The translations under genes were made by a program, and so were the position numbers. A stretch of 64,000 nucleotides of DNA. Source: Pseudopithomyces maydicus. Lineage: Eukaryota; Ascomycota; Dothideomycetes; Pleosporales; Didymosphaeriaceae. The notes beneath the pieces were generated by a model. That model was given only the letters and a program-made list of their open reading frames with translations, did not search any database and had not been told where the DNA came from. Location: NCBI GenBank assembly GCA_026873275.1, contig JANTUC010000001.1:1674001-1738000 (forward strand), in the 5' to 3' direction. Shown piece after piece: positions 55,172 through 64,000 of the stretch; the stretch's first letter is position 1; each line of letters opens with the position of its first letter.

Positions 55172-56173
55172 CTACTTCTGCATCATGAGCTGAACGAATT
55201 CGTTGTCTGCAAAAGGTCAGTGGGGTGGGCGAGCAATTGGTCGACGAGGCGGCTTACAATCGATTCGGCCGTCACCATCCTGGTCAGCCTCCCTGATCAT
55301 CTCGTCGACCTCATCGTCGGTCAACTTCTCGCCAATGGAGGTCATGACGTGGCGCAGCTCAGCGGCGGAAATGAAACCGTTGTTGTCACGGTCAAACACC
55401 TTGAAAGCTTCCCGGATCTCCTCCTCAGAGTCGGTGTCCTTCATCTTGCGGGCCATCATGGTAAGGAACTCTGTCGGGTGGTCAGGGAATATACCAGTCG
55501 CGTGACAGGAGAGCGGACGTACCAGGGAAGTCGATGGTGCCGTTGTTGTCGGCATCGACCTCGTTGATCATGTCCTGGAGCTCAGACTCGCTGGGGTTCT
55601 GGCCGAGCGAGCGCATGACGGTGCCGAGCTCCTTGGTGGTGATCTGACCTGTGGTGTAGCCATGTCAGCGGTGGGTGATTGCGAGGCGGGCGGATGGGTG
55701 ACGCATGGCAGGGGCGAAGCGGGGGCCGTGAGACCAGGCTAGCCGCTGTTGCTGTCGCCGCCGCCGCGCAGGCAGCAGGCAGCTGGCAGCGCAGCAATGG
55801 CACGGGCGACGGCGAGAAGGGGCTCGCCGGGTCGACGAGGTGGATTTCGCACGGGTAGAGTAGGGGGTGGTGGGCACTAACCATCGCCGTCCTTGTCCTG
55901 TCGAGCATGTCAGCACGCATGCAGGCTCCCAGGGCGCACTTGCAGGCGAGGCGCTAGGCAGCCAGGCGCCGGTGCAGATGCAGAGAGAAAAGCACTTACG
56001 AACAGAGAGAAGGCCTCCTTGAACTCGGAGACTTGCTCCTCGGTGAGAGAATCGGCCTGCGGGCTGCTGTTAGCAATGGGCAGCGTCGAGGGCGGCGGGG
56101 GGCGTGGCCGCGTTTTGACAGGCGGGGTATCGCTGAGGGCTGCTTAGAGGGGTGCGAGGGGCCGGCGTACCAT
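55172..56173 (-). CDS. cmd1: Calmodulin
   Basis: The universal EF-hand calcium sensor. Six exons: 56173-56171 (the ATG alone), 56056-56000, 55897-55882 (16 bases), 55648-55523, 55470-55258 and 55206-55172. The joined protein is 149 residues, the canonical length, starting with M and [19 protein letters not shown], then DKDGDG, with four EF-hands ([42 protein letters not shown]) and ending FVQLMMQK. All introns are GT-AG, with lengths 114, 102, 233, 52 and 51. The start-codon-only exon and the early small exon are known features of filamentous fungal calmodulin genes. It is divergent from the TLG2 gene with 471 bases between them. Confidence 0.97.
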
Positions 56174-56644
56174 GGCTGCTGGCTGTGGGGGTGGATGTGT
56201 GTGCGAAGGGGAGTCTGTAGCTGGCGCTGGCTACGTGGGAGATGCTCGGAGACGCGGGCAGAGGCAGTCTTCTTCGCGGGTGCTGGAGCGGGTGGAGAGG
56301 AGCAGAGGAGTGTCCGACACGGCTGGAGGAGCTGGAGAAATGATTGCGGGCTGAGACTGGCCGTGAGGCATGCACCCGCTAATTAGCCCCTTCCGCAGCT
56401 TTTAGTGGGCCAGCGACCGCCGCAGCGAGCCACAGCGAGCCACAGCCAAGCCGAGACCCCCAGACACGCCCTCACCTTGGGTGGTCCCTAGCAGCTTAGC
56501 AGCGAGAGAGCTCCCCCGACACACTGCACTGCACTGCGCGCCTCGCTCCCCACCGCAACACCCGCGCAATAACCACCCGCAGCGCCCCTCCCCTCCAGAG
56601 CGCCCAGATCATGCCATAGTGCCTCCGCGACCAGCCTGCCGACC
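56174..56644. other. Divergent promoter region between calmodulin and tlg2
   Basis: GC-rich, with long C/CT tracts on the tlg2 side (near 56460-56620) as often seen in fungal housekeeping promoters. No gene is seen. Confidence 0.45.
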
Positions 56645-57920
56645 ATGTGGCGGGACCGCACCAACCTGTACTCCTACCTGGCTGCCTGCCTGCACCACCC
56701 CATGCGCTGACGTAGCCCCAACAGCTTCATCTCCTACCGCCAGTCGTACTCGCACCACCCGCCCAAGAAGACCCCGCGCTACGGCGGGCCCGTGGCCAAT
56801 GGCTTCCGCGACGAGGAGCGCGAGGGGCTCATCAATGCCTTCGAGGACGATGGCGACCACGTCATCGAGATGGACCTGCTGCCGCCGCGCTGGCTCGACA
56901 TCCAGGACGAGATCACCGAGCACCTCGCCGACATCGCCAAGCAGACCCGCCGCCTCGACCAGATGCACCAGAAGCACGTGCTGCCCGGCTTCGACGACGA
57001 GGAGGTCAAGAAGCGCGAGGAGCGCGAGATCGAGGAGCTCACCCAGGGCATCACCCGCGTCTTCCAAAAGTGCCAGCAGGCCATCAAGCGCATAGACACC
57101 ATGGTGCGCGAGTCCAAGCAGCAGGGCAGCATCAGCAACGGCGAGGAGATGATGGCCAAGAACCTGAAGATCTCCCTGGCCTCGCGTGTCGGCGAGGTGA
57201 GCGCCCTCTTCCGCAAGAAGCAGGCCGCCTATCTGAAAAGTGAGTATCTCCTCTGCCTCCAAATCGATCAGCGTGGCTGACACGCCCGCAGAGCTTCGCG
57301 ACATCGGCGGCTTTGGCTCGCCCTTCCGTTCCGCCACACCCGTCCAGAATCCCTACAACGACCCGGCCCTGCAAGAGTCCGATGCCGACCGCTCCTTCTC
57401 GCAATCCACCCTGCTGCAGACCAAGCAGCAGCGACTGCGCCATGACCCCAACGAGGCCCTCATTGCCCAGCGCGAGCGCGAAATCGAGGACATTGCACAA
57501 GGCATCATCGAACTGGCCAACATATTCCAAGAGCTGCAGACCATGGTCATCGACCAGGGAAGCATGCTCGACCGCATCGACTACAATGTGGAGCGCATGG
57601 CAGTGGATGTAAAGGAAGCAGACAAGGAGCTCAAGGTCGCGTCGGGCTACCAGAGAAAGAGCATCAAGAGAAAGATTATGCTGCTCCTCGCCATCCTAAT
57701 TGCCGGTGTCTTCATCCTACTCTCGCTAAAGCTTAGCCATAAAGGAAGCAGCAGTCCGGTCCCTGCGCCGGTCCCAAAGCCACCTCCTGAACCACAGGCC
57801 CCAGACGGCAGGCACCGCAGACGGGAATCACTGATACCAGGGCCGAATCGTGGCTGGCATCGGCGGAAAAGACGGCTATGGGAAGATGTGGCACAGGATT
57901 TGCATTCACTTCGAGCTTGA
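56645..57920 (+). CDS. tlg2: Syntaxin-like t-SNARE Tlg2 (syntaxin-16 type Qa)
   Basis: A SNARE for endosome-to-trans-Golgi fusion. Exons are 56645-56667 (23 bases), 56725-57239 and 57292-57920, giving 388 residues. The N-terminus MWRDRTNLFISYRQSYSHH matches the family, with the small first exon needed for it; it includes the Vps45-binding type peptide. An Habc helical domain is at about 60-190 (LPPRWLDIQDEITEHLADIA), the SNARE motif at about 250-310 with the zero-layer Gln (ANIFQELQTMVIDQG) and DYNVERMAVDVKEADKELKVA. One membrane anchor (IMLLLAILIAGVFILLSLKL) follows. The Pro-rich, basic C-terminal tail after the anchor is longer than in most syntaxins, where it should be lumenal. Splice sites are canonical. 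Confidence 0.94.
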
Positions 57921-57972
57921 GAAATTTATATTGTAAGATAGAAAATAGAACATAGTTTATCACCATGTGCTG

Positions 57973-58001
57973 GACAGACAGACAGACAGACAGACAGACA
58001 G
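57973..58001. repeat. GACA tetranucleotide microsatellite
   Basis: Seven GACA units in a row just after the tlg2 stop codon, at the left end of the direct duplication described next. Confidence 0.9.
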
Positions 58002-58231
58002 GGCACCACTTCTTCTCACCACCATCCGAAAGCGGGCAATACGTCGTCGGCAGTCAGCCACCCATCGGCCACTGGGCTGTGCGCCGTTTAGAACATACTA
58101 AGCATACCATCATGTACAGAACAGACAGACTGCCAGAGCACTATTATTCACACTATCATCCGAAAGCGGATAATACGTCGTCGGCAGTCAGCCACTCATC
58201 GGTACACAACTGGGCTGCGCGCCGTTTAGTC
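57973..58231. repeat. Imperfect direct duplication, units of about 120 bases
   Basis: The core CATCCGAAAGCGG at 58023 recurs at 58157 (spacing 134), followed in both by AATACGTCGTCGGCAGTCAGCCA, an ACTGGGCTG core and CGCCGTTTAG. Each copy begins with a GACA/ACAGACAGAC stretch (57973 and 58119). Differences include GGGCAA/GGATAA and CCCATCGG/CTCATCGG, transitions of the RIP kind, but too few to be conclusive. Confidence 0.8.
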
Positions 58232-58899
58232 GGAGTGCCGATCCGCATCTCTCTGGTACCGAGTACGCACGCCATAGGCGCATTGAGTTTGCTCGACTCG
58301 ATCATTCCTGGGGTTCAACGTTTATGCATCGCAAGCGTTTGGATAATATGTTTTCTACGATGATGCTGAAGCTGAGAGCTTGTTCCCACCTGGGAAGACC
58401 ATGCGGCACACACACTCAAAGGCACAGTTTGAAGGCGGGGCGCCATTTATAGAACACGAACCTTACCTTATCATCCCGCGGCCGCTTACCCGTAGACTAC
58501 CAATTTCCACTTGTGCTGGGCAATCAGGTCCTGCGGAGGGCGAGCGATCAGGCGAGTTGGACCTGACTTTAAAAGAGGGCCTCAAATCTGCGAGCACACG
58601 CGTGTTTCCGCTAAGCTCCGCTTTGTGCCATCTATATGGATAAGTGTGCAAAAGCATTCGCACAGACACGACGAGACAAAAGATCGCTGATCTGTGCGCG
58701 CACGTCGTAAGCCAAGTGGATACCAATAGACCCCTGACAGCCACCATCAGCGCAACGTCCAGCCCTGCGCAACCCGTCGTCCGAATTGCGAGTCCTCACC
58801 CACCCTCCACCTGTCGCGAGGGCTGCCAGTCTTTACATATCCAATCCGTCCTGCTAGGACTGTCACTCCTTAGTTTTTTTCATTGTTCCTTCCCTCGTA

Positions 58900-60660
58900 A
58901 TGCTTCGTTCTTTCGTTTTCCTCACCAGCCTCGCCGCGTCCGTCGCGAGTGCGGATGACAGGCCCAAGTACGTGCCCGGACGGTACATCATCCAACTGAA
59001 GCCTGGAACCGACTCCGGGGCAATCAATGCCCACCACGAAGCCGTGAGGAGGCTTGCGAGTCGCCGTGCCCCGGCCGTCGATGCCGCACCGAAGCAGGCC
59101 AACGTGTTTGAGAAGAAGCGCGATGAGATGTGCGGCGTGGTTGTTACTGTGACTGCTACCGCAACTGTGACCGAAAATGCGCCCGCCGCGCCTACCACGC
59201 CTGGCACCATCCCTACTCCTGGAGCCGACATCAACGAAGCCGTTAAGAGGACTTTTACCGTCGGCCATGGCAACTTCAACGCATATGTTGGCAACTTTGA
59301 TGAGCACGTTGTGAAGGAGATTGAAAAGTTGGACGATGTGCTGAGCGTGGAACCGGATGAGTACGTGTACCTGCCCGGAGACTGGCCGATTGCTGGCAAC
59401 AACCCCTACCCTGTTGCCGATTGCTCTGGTTCGTCTTCATCGGCGCCCGCGCAATCCACTCCCGGAAGCGGAAGCGGAAGCGGGTATGCCAGCCCATCTG
59501 GCTCGGGATACCAACCGTCTGTCCAGACCCCCTCTACCAAGACTCCCGGTTACGGCTCTGGCCCCACAGGTTCGCCTTCGTGCTCGTCTGAAGTACCGTA
59601 CCCCACTGGCGGCGTATACCCCATCGGCAACAACACTCATCCCACCTCTCCCTCTGCTATCGTTGATCGCATTTCAAGCACTGCCCAGCCTTCAAGCACC
59701 TCCAAGCCTGGCCAGCCATCCACCAACGGAACATCACCAAACAACTCTACCAATCTGATCACCCAGTCCAACAGCATCTGGAGTCTGGCAGATCTCTCCC
59801 ACAAGGACGGCGTCGCAAACACCACCACCTACTCGTACATCTACGACCCAAGCGCCGGCGCCGGAACCACCGCCTACGTCTTCGACACGGGCATCCGCAG
59901 CACCCACACCGAATTCGAAGGCCGCGTCCGCTTCGGTATCAACGCCCTCACCAACTCCACCACCTCCGCCGCAGACGGTAACAACGACGGCACCGGCCAC
60001 GGCACCCACGTCGCCGGCACCCTCGCCGGCAAAACCTACGGCGTCGCAAAGAAGGCCCACCTCGTCGACGTCAAGGTCTTCGACACGGGCAGCGCAACCA
60101 TGAGCTCCATCCTCGCGGGTCTCGACTGGGCCTTCAAAGACGTCCAGGTCCAGGGTAACCTCGAATCCACCGTCTTCAGCATGAGCTTCGGCGCAAGAAC
60201 GTCCTCCACGGCCCTCGACTCCGCCATCAAGGCCCTCTACGACTTTGGCATCCTCACCGTCGTCGCCGCCGGAAACGACAACGCCCAGATCGGAAACACG
60301 TCCCCCGCGCGCCTCGCGGAGTCCTTCACAGTCGGTTACACGAACAAGCAGCGTCAGCGCTCGGATTCCTCCTCCGGCATCCAGGGCAGCAACTACGGGC
60401 CTGAGCTCGACGTTTGGGCCCCCGGTTTCGACATCGTGAGCGCGGATTACCTGAGCGATACTGGGAAGAGGACCGAGTCCGGCACGAGCATGGCGACGCC
60501 GTTGGTGTCTGGGTTGGTGTGCTATCTTAGGGCGTTGGAGGGTGGATTGGGAACACCGAAGGCGGTTACGGACAGGATTTTGGCGTTGGGGGATAAGGGT
60601 GTTGTTGGGGACGCGAGGGGTAGCGCGAATGTGTTGGTGTATAATGGGAATGGGGCGTAG
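58900..60660 (+). CDS. Secreted subtilisin-like serine protease (S8A) with long linker
   Basis: Intronless, 586 residues. A signal peptide (MLRSFVFLTSLAASVASA) is followed by an I9 inhibitor propeptide (YIIQLKPGTDSGAINAHHEA and YVGNFDEHVVKEIEKLDDVL) that contains an unusual insert of about 70 residues (Ala/Thr/Pro-rich, one Cys). Next is a Ser/Gly/Pro/Thr-rich linker of about 110 residues (roughly 170-285). The catalytic domain has Asp (AYVFDTGIRSTH, about 329), His (TGHGTHVAGTLAG, about 367), the oxyanion Asn (VVAAGNDNA) and Ser (SGTSMATPLVSG, about 530), as in the proteinase K group. Fungal relatives usually go directly from propeptide to catalytic domain, so the linker is noteworthy. It likely acts in the medium or at the wall. 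Confidence 0.94.
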   Translation: MLRSFVFLTSLAASVASADDRPKYVPGRYIIQLKPGTDSGAINAHHEAVRRLASRRAPAVDAAPKQANVFEKKRDEMCGVVVTVTATATVTENAPAAPTTPGTIPTPGADINEAVKRTFTVGHGNFNAYVGNFDEHVVKEIEKLDDVLSVEPDEYVYLPGDWPIAGNNPYPVADCSGSSSSAPAQSTPGSGSGSGYASPSGSGYQPSVQTPSTKTPGYGSGPTGSPSCSSEVPYPTGGVYPIGNNTHPTSPSAIVDRISSTAQPSSTSKPGQPSTNGTSPNNSTNLITQSNSIWSLADLSHKDGVANTTTYSYIYDPSAGAGTTAYVFDTGIRSTHTEFEGRVRFGINALTNSTTSAADGNNDGTGHGTHVAGTLAGKTYGVAKKAHLVDVKVFDTGSATMSSILAGLDWAFKDVQVQGNLESTVFSMSFGARTSSTALDSAIKALYDFGILTVVAAGNDNAQIGNTSPARLAESFTVGYTNKQRQRSDSSSGIQGSNYGPELDVWAPGFDIVSADYLSDTGKRTESGTSMATPLVSGLVCYLRALEGGLGTPKAVTDRILALGDKGVVGDARGSANVLVYNGNGA

Positions 60661-61152
60661 AGTCCTGATAGTGTAGCCCTTAGGGGCCGTTGGTTTTCAA
60701 CAAAGAAAGGTTATATTCGGGTTGGAGATGTATTTGTTGGAAAGAAGCACAGAATGTGGGCTTGGAGCATTTATTCTATTTATTGTTAGCAAAAAAATTG
60801 AGAAAAGTTTTCAGGCTTTGGGCGGCTGGGTTGCTGTGATGTGATTTTGATTGGTCCTTTTGTGATGGTCGTCATGGGAACACTATTTGAGTGGTGCCAT
60901 GAAGAAGACGGCGATGATGTAGTTACTGGTAGGTAAAGATGGCAGGGGTAACCATTTGGTTTTCGTTGTTCTGCATTATATGTGATAAAGTTACCGTTGG
61001 CAGATATCTAGTTATAAAGAGATATACTGCTGACGAACAGCACCTGAAGAAATTATCCTTCAAGTGTTTATAAAAAAATCACCGCGATTTACTTTCTTTC
61101 TGTACATACTTTGTATATATCTCATTCCCCCAATCTTATAACCTCCCCACCC
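60661..61152. other. Convergent intergenic region
   Basis: The 3' side of the subtilisin gene and of the next minus-strand gene. No gene is seen. Confidence 0.4.
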
Positions 61153-61725
61153 CTACGCCGCCCCAAGCATCTCGAGCACCACCTTACCCACCACCTTCCC
61201 CTGCTTATTCTCCTTCACCACATCTTGATACACCACCAACCCCGTCGCCACAATCTTATCCACCATCCCATCATCACACGGCACACAAATCTCCAGCCTC
61301 GACTCCTTCCCACCTCCACCTCCCGCCTTCATCCTATACCTCGCTAGCACCACCCCGTTCTCATCCTTCAACTTCAAATCGGATCCCATGGCCCCTGCAT
61401 AGAACCACCTAAGCTTCCCCATCGGGCCGTCGAACTGTCGCGCTACGTGCACCGCCTCGTACGAGATCTTCATATCGATGGATGGGCTGTTGTGGAGGTT
61501 GATGGCGGAGGTACCGGATAGGGAGGAGGTCGAGGAGGTGAAGAAAGGGTGGTGTTGGCCGGAGGGTAAAATGCGGTGGACTGAGAGGTTGGGTTTGGAT
61601 TTGGAGGTTGTGAGGGCGAAGAGGGGAGTGAGGAAGCCTTGGGCGTTTTGGATGTAGATTGTATTGTGGGCGTCAGGGCCGACGAAGGTGAGGTGCGGTG
61701 GGGGGTTCGGAGGGAAGGACTGCAT
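61153..61725 (-). CDS. Small protein, possibly tubby-C-terminal / LURP-one-like fold
   Basis: A single exon of 190 residues. A run of beta-type segments is seen: PHLTFVGPDAHNTIYIQNAQ, SVHRILPSG, DMKISYEAVHVARQF, GKLRWFYAGAMGSDLKLKDE, NGVVLARYRM and SRLEICVPCD, closing with a hydrophobic helix (DKIVATGLVVYQDVVKEN). The order of short strands with WFYAG....LKLKDENGVVLARY resembles the tubby-like / LURP-one-related family found as single-domain proteins in fungi. I rate this only as a resemblance. A Gly-rich loop (KAGGGGGKE) is present. No signal peptide or membrane segment is visible. Its function is unknown. Confidence 0.6.
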   Translation of the reverse strand: MQSFPPNPPPHLTFVGPDAHNTIYIQNAQGFLTPLFALTTSKSKPNLSVHRILPSGQHHPFFTSSTSSLSGTSAINLHNSPSIDMKISYEAVHVARQFDGPMGKLRWFYAGAMGSDLKLKDENGVVLARYRMKAGGGGGKESRLEICVPCDDGMVDKIVATGLVVYQDVVKENKQGKVVGKVVLEMLGAA

Positions 61726-63117
61726 GTTGAGCAGGTTCGGAGGGAATGGCGGGATTGATAGCTAGAATCTTGGTAGTCAGAATTGGGGAAAGGGGATATC
61801 GAATACAACTTGCATGTAAGATTGCATAGCGAGAGCAGGACGTAGCCTTTTAAGTCTGCGTCATAGGAGCATCGCCTCTCTTTGCTCAACGGTATCCATA
61901 CAAGTGAATGATGACAGTGGGTCATCAATCCGAATCTGGTAGTAGGAGACTGTGGGTCCTGGCTGTATAAGCACTTGGGAGCTGGAAATTCCAAGAGTTT
62001 GAGTAGTATGGTCCAATCACATCTTTGCTGTGCATTCGTCTAAGCCATCCGTATAAACTTGCATCGTTTTAACTAATTGCGGCTAGCGTTGTCCGTTGAA
62101 CGGGTTGGTGCAATGTGCTGGCGCCGAAACTTGCCACAGGTCCGCGAAAGCTCCTAGATATTTCAGTATCTGCACTGGAAAAATGCATTGACCATTTTAC
62201 AAAAATGAACTCTATATCGTTTAGATTACGCACAGTTGTTCAAGAAGCACAGTATCTCAGTACGGCTGCTCCAGTGTCCATACTTCCATGGCAATAGTTT
62301 AATATACTTGCCAATAATTAATGACCAGGCAATCGAGTGATACAAGCAGAACTTTCGTTATCTAGACGCTATGCAATATCAGACAGGCATCTTTCGAAGT
62401 TGATCGGAGACGTCGATTACGTAACAAGACTGTCGCCCAGCCATCTCAGCTCCTTCTACTCTCGGTGAGCTGGCCGCCAACCTATTCTTTACAGCAGCAG
62501 TCCTTCACTGTAATACGTGATAACTTGACGGTGTAACAGAGAAAATCGAATAATTGAACGTGTTCGAGCAAATCGTTCCGGGACACGAAAAGATCATGAA
62601 TGGGTTAGTATCCCAAGCCGGAAAGCTCAACTATTCGAGATCTCCAACTGTTATGCTTTTGTAAATCGACCTGTATATCCCATGTATTTAGATATCTAGA
62701 ATTTTCAAGGGCAGAGCCTGGTAAGCCATCAAGAAGCGACAAATTCAAAACCCCTGTCCTCCATGTTCTATCGCGGAAAGGTGGTAAGAGGTTATTACTT
62801 CTGAACCAGCAACGATCTGCCTGTCTATCAGCGATCGTCGTGAGGACCTCATAAGACCATCCCGACAGTAGCCAATAGCAAGCTAAAGGTCAAAACTTCG
62901 TGAGACGGATGCACCAGAACAATACACGAAACAGGACGCGGTGAATGGAATAGATGAGAGGGCGGAGTCGAAGAACGATCTAGATTTCCGTATAAGCCAC
63001 AACTGGCACAGATCGACAGCATTGCGATTGGCTATCTGGGTATCACCCGCTACACAGGTAATCGCATTCCATTCCTTCCATTTCGTTCAACATCTAACAT
63101 AACCTTACTTAACCAAC
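61726..63117. other. Intergenic
   Basis: About 1.4 kb without a supported gene; short frames only. It provides promoters for the divergent neighbours. Confidence 0.4.
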
Positions 63118-63767
63118 ATGAATTTTCAGTACAATGCACACCGTGCTCTCTTTCCCAGACCTGCGGATCAGGCACTACCACCCCCACCGCCACCTCCAAA
63201 AAGGGGAACTTTGAAGCGAAAACGCGTATCTGCAGCCTGTGCACCCTGTAGAGCGAGGAAGACTAAGGTGAATCTAAACTGTCCGTGTCATCGGTTGATT
63301 CTTAATAACACTCCTAGTGCAATGCAGAACAGCCTACATGTGGAGAGTGCAAGAAGAGGTGCACCGAATGTGTCTATGAACTCACACCTGCTAAGCGCCG
63401 ATACGACGACCTGCAAACGCAAGCCCATAACCTTGAAGATTCGCACACAGTACTTCAAGGATTCATACAAGCATTACGATCTCGCCCTGAGGCCGACGCT
63501 CAGATGATTCTCCACCGCTTACGTGAAGGTTACGATGTTGAGTTCATCATGGGGCACATAGCCACGGGTGACTTTCTGCAACAGCTTCATCTAGAGCCTG
63601 GGACAGGAGATGGCTTCGTTTACCCATTTCAGCATGAAATACCAACGTCTTTGCAGACCGCAACCAGTCCGTACCTGAGATGTACACCATACCAGACAAA
63701 CTTGGGTTCTCAGCAGGATGTAGGGCCTGCCATCATGCAGGATAGCGAGACATATAGGTTCGGATAG
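63118..63767 (+). CDS. Short Zn2Cys6 protein, probably a truncated transcription factor
   Basis: Two exons, 63118-63267 and 63318-63767, 199 residues. After a Pro-rich start, the zinc cluster is ACAPCRARKTK plus CNAEQPTCGECKKRCTECVYE (about residues 40-70, with the intron inside as in many fungal regulators). It is followed by KRRYDDLQTQAHNLEDSHTV and a coiled dimer helix (VLQGFIQALRSRPEADAQMI, then LHRLREGYDVEFIMGHI). Typical members continue with a roughly 500-residue Fungal_trans domain after PYLR; here the frame ends at 63767 and no continuation is found in the last 230 bases. It may be truncated, a pseudogene, or extended by an unrecognised intron beyond the window. Confidence 0.7.
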
Positions 63768-64000
63768 CTAACGCTATACTTCTCGGCAACAGTAGTTATG
63801 CATAAAATGGCTAAAGCGAAACACGTTGATTGGACTGGTATACCATTGGGTCACAATCTTGGGTGGTGTCATTTGCATTGTACTTTGAGCATACATGTCC
63901 GTGGTGGTCGTTGTTAACAGGGATACATTACTTGGTGGCATGCTATCTGGATCAGTCATCCCATTCTTCTTGTTCACATTACTATGGCATATGATTATAT
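63768..64000. other. Right edge, no gene recognised
   Basis: Short frames only. No continuation of the Zn2Cys6 protein is visible by direct reading in the three forward frames. Confidence 0.35.

Larger units (their letters stand above)
57921..58899. other. Intergenic with short repeats
   Basis: Contains a GACA microsatellite and an imperfect direct duplication, listed separately. Further right (58240-58899) nothing coding is seen; it is the promoter side of the subtilisin gene. Confidence 0.4.

Noticed and set aside
56609..57337. 242-codon minus-strand frame opposite tlg2
   Set aside because: An antisense shadow caused by high GC; the plus-strand protein is a clear syntaxin.
1..64000. CRISPR arrays, bacterial operons, rRNA or tRNA genes
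   Set aside because: None seen by eye; the genome is fungal. A tRNA scan was not possible, so a missed tRNA cannot be excluded.

Overview
The window is nuclear DNA of a filamentous ascomycete (Pezizomycotina; a Dothideomycete such as a member of the Pleosporales is my best guess, not proven). The signs are short GT-AG introns (about 40-230 nt) with CTAAC/CTGAC-like branch sites, Zn2Cys6 transcription factors, a UstYa/DUF3328 protein, a PTH11-like rhodopsin-fold receptor, a STAND-like ankyrin protein, a calmodulin gene whose start codon is an exon of its own, and an AT-only block that looks like a RIP-degraded repeat.

Layout. The left edge (1-643, minus) holds the 5' end of the arginine-specific carbamoyl phosphate synthase small subunit (CPA1/arg-2), preceded by its arginine attenuator peptide uORF, here split over three exons. 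An AT-rich island (about 1.77-2.58 kb) follows, then a UstYa-family oxidase gene (3.2-4.1 kb) and two unknown proteins on the minus strand. Homoserine O-acetyltransferase (met2, 8.0-9.7 kb) leads into a run of small-molecule enzymes: an extended SDR, an aldo-keto reductase, a zinc alcohol dehydrogenase with a GC-AG intron, and a secreted dienelactone hydrolase (10.5-16.9 kb). Next come sds22 (17.7-19.0 kb), a gene-poor 3.6 kb stretch, the rhodopsin-fold receptor, the mitochondrial ketoacyl-ACP synthase cem1, a nickel/cobalt transporter, an unknown protein, and an AIF/AMID-like FAD oxidoreductase.

The right half has phosphatidylinositol 4-kinase pik1 (34.0-37.1 kb), an ankyrin protein with a STAND-type N-terminus, an aldo-keto reductase fragment, a Zn2Cys6 regulator convergent with an allantoate/anion-type MFS permease, a truncated gluconokinase, a secreted metallo-beta-lactamase-fold protein, a 1799-residue SAP-domain protein, a divergent calmodulin/TLG2 pair, a secreted subtilisin, a small possibly tubby-like protein and a short Zn2Cys6 protein.

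A striking technical signal is that six reading-frame breaks, in five otherwise well-conserved genes (met2, the Ni/Co transporter, an unknown protein with two, pik1, the MFS permease), are each repaired by adding one base to a homopolymer run. This points to consensus (assembly) error rather than gene decay, and those genes should be read as probably intact. The two genuine-looking relics are the aldo-keto reductase fragment at 40.4-40.8 kb and the gluconokinase fragment at 46.1-46.5 kb. No single multi-gene novel system is evident. The strongest biological observations are the intron-split attenuator uORF, the orphan UstYa gene beside the AT island, the ankyrin/STAND-like protein, and the subtilisin with a long linker.
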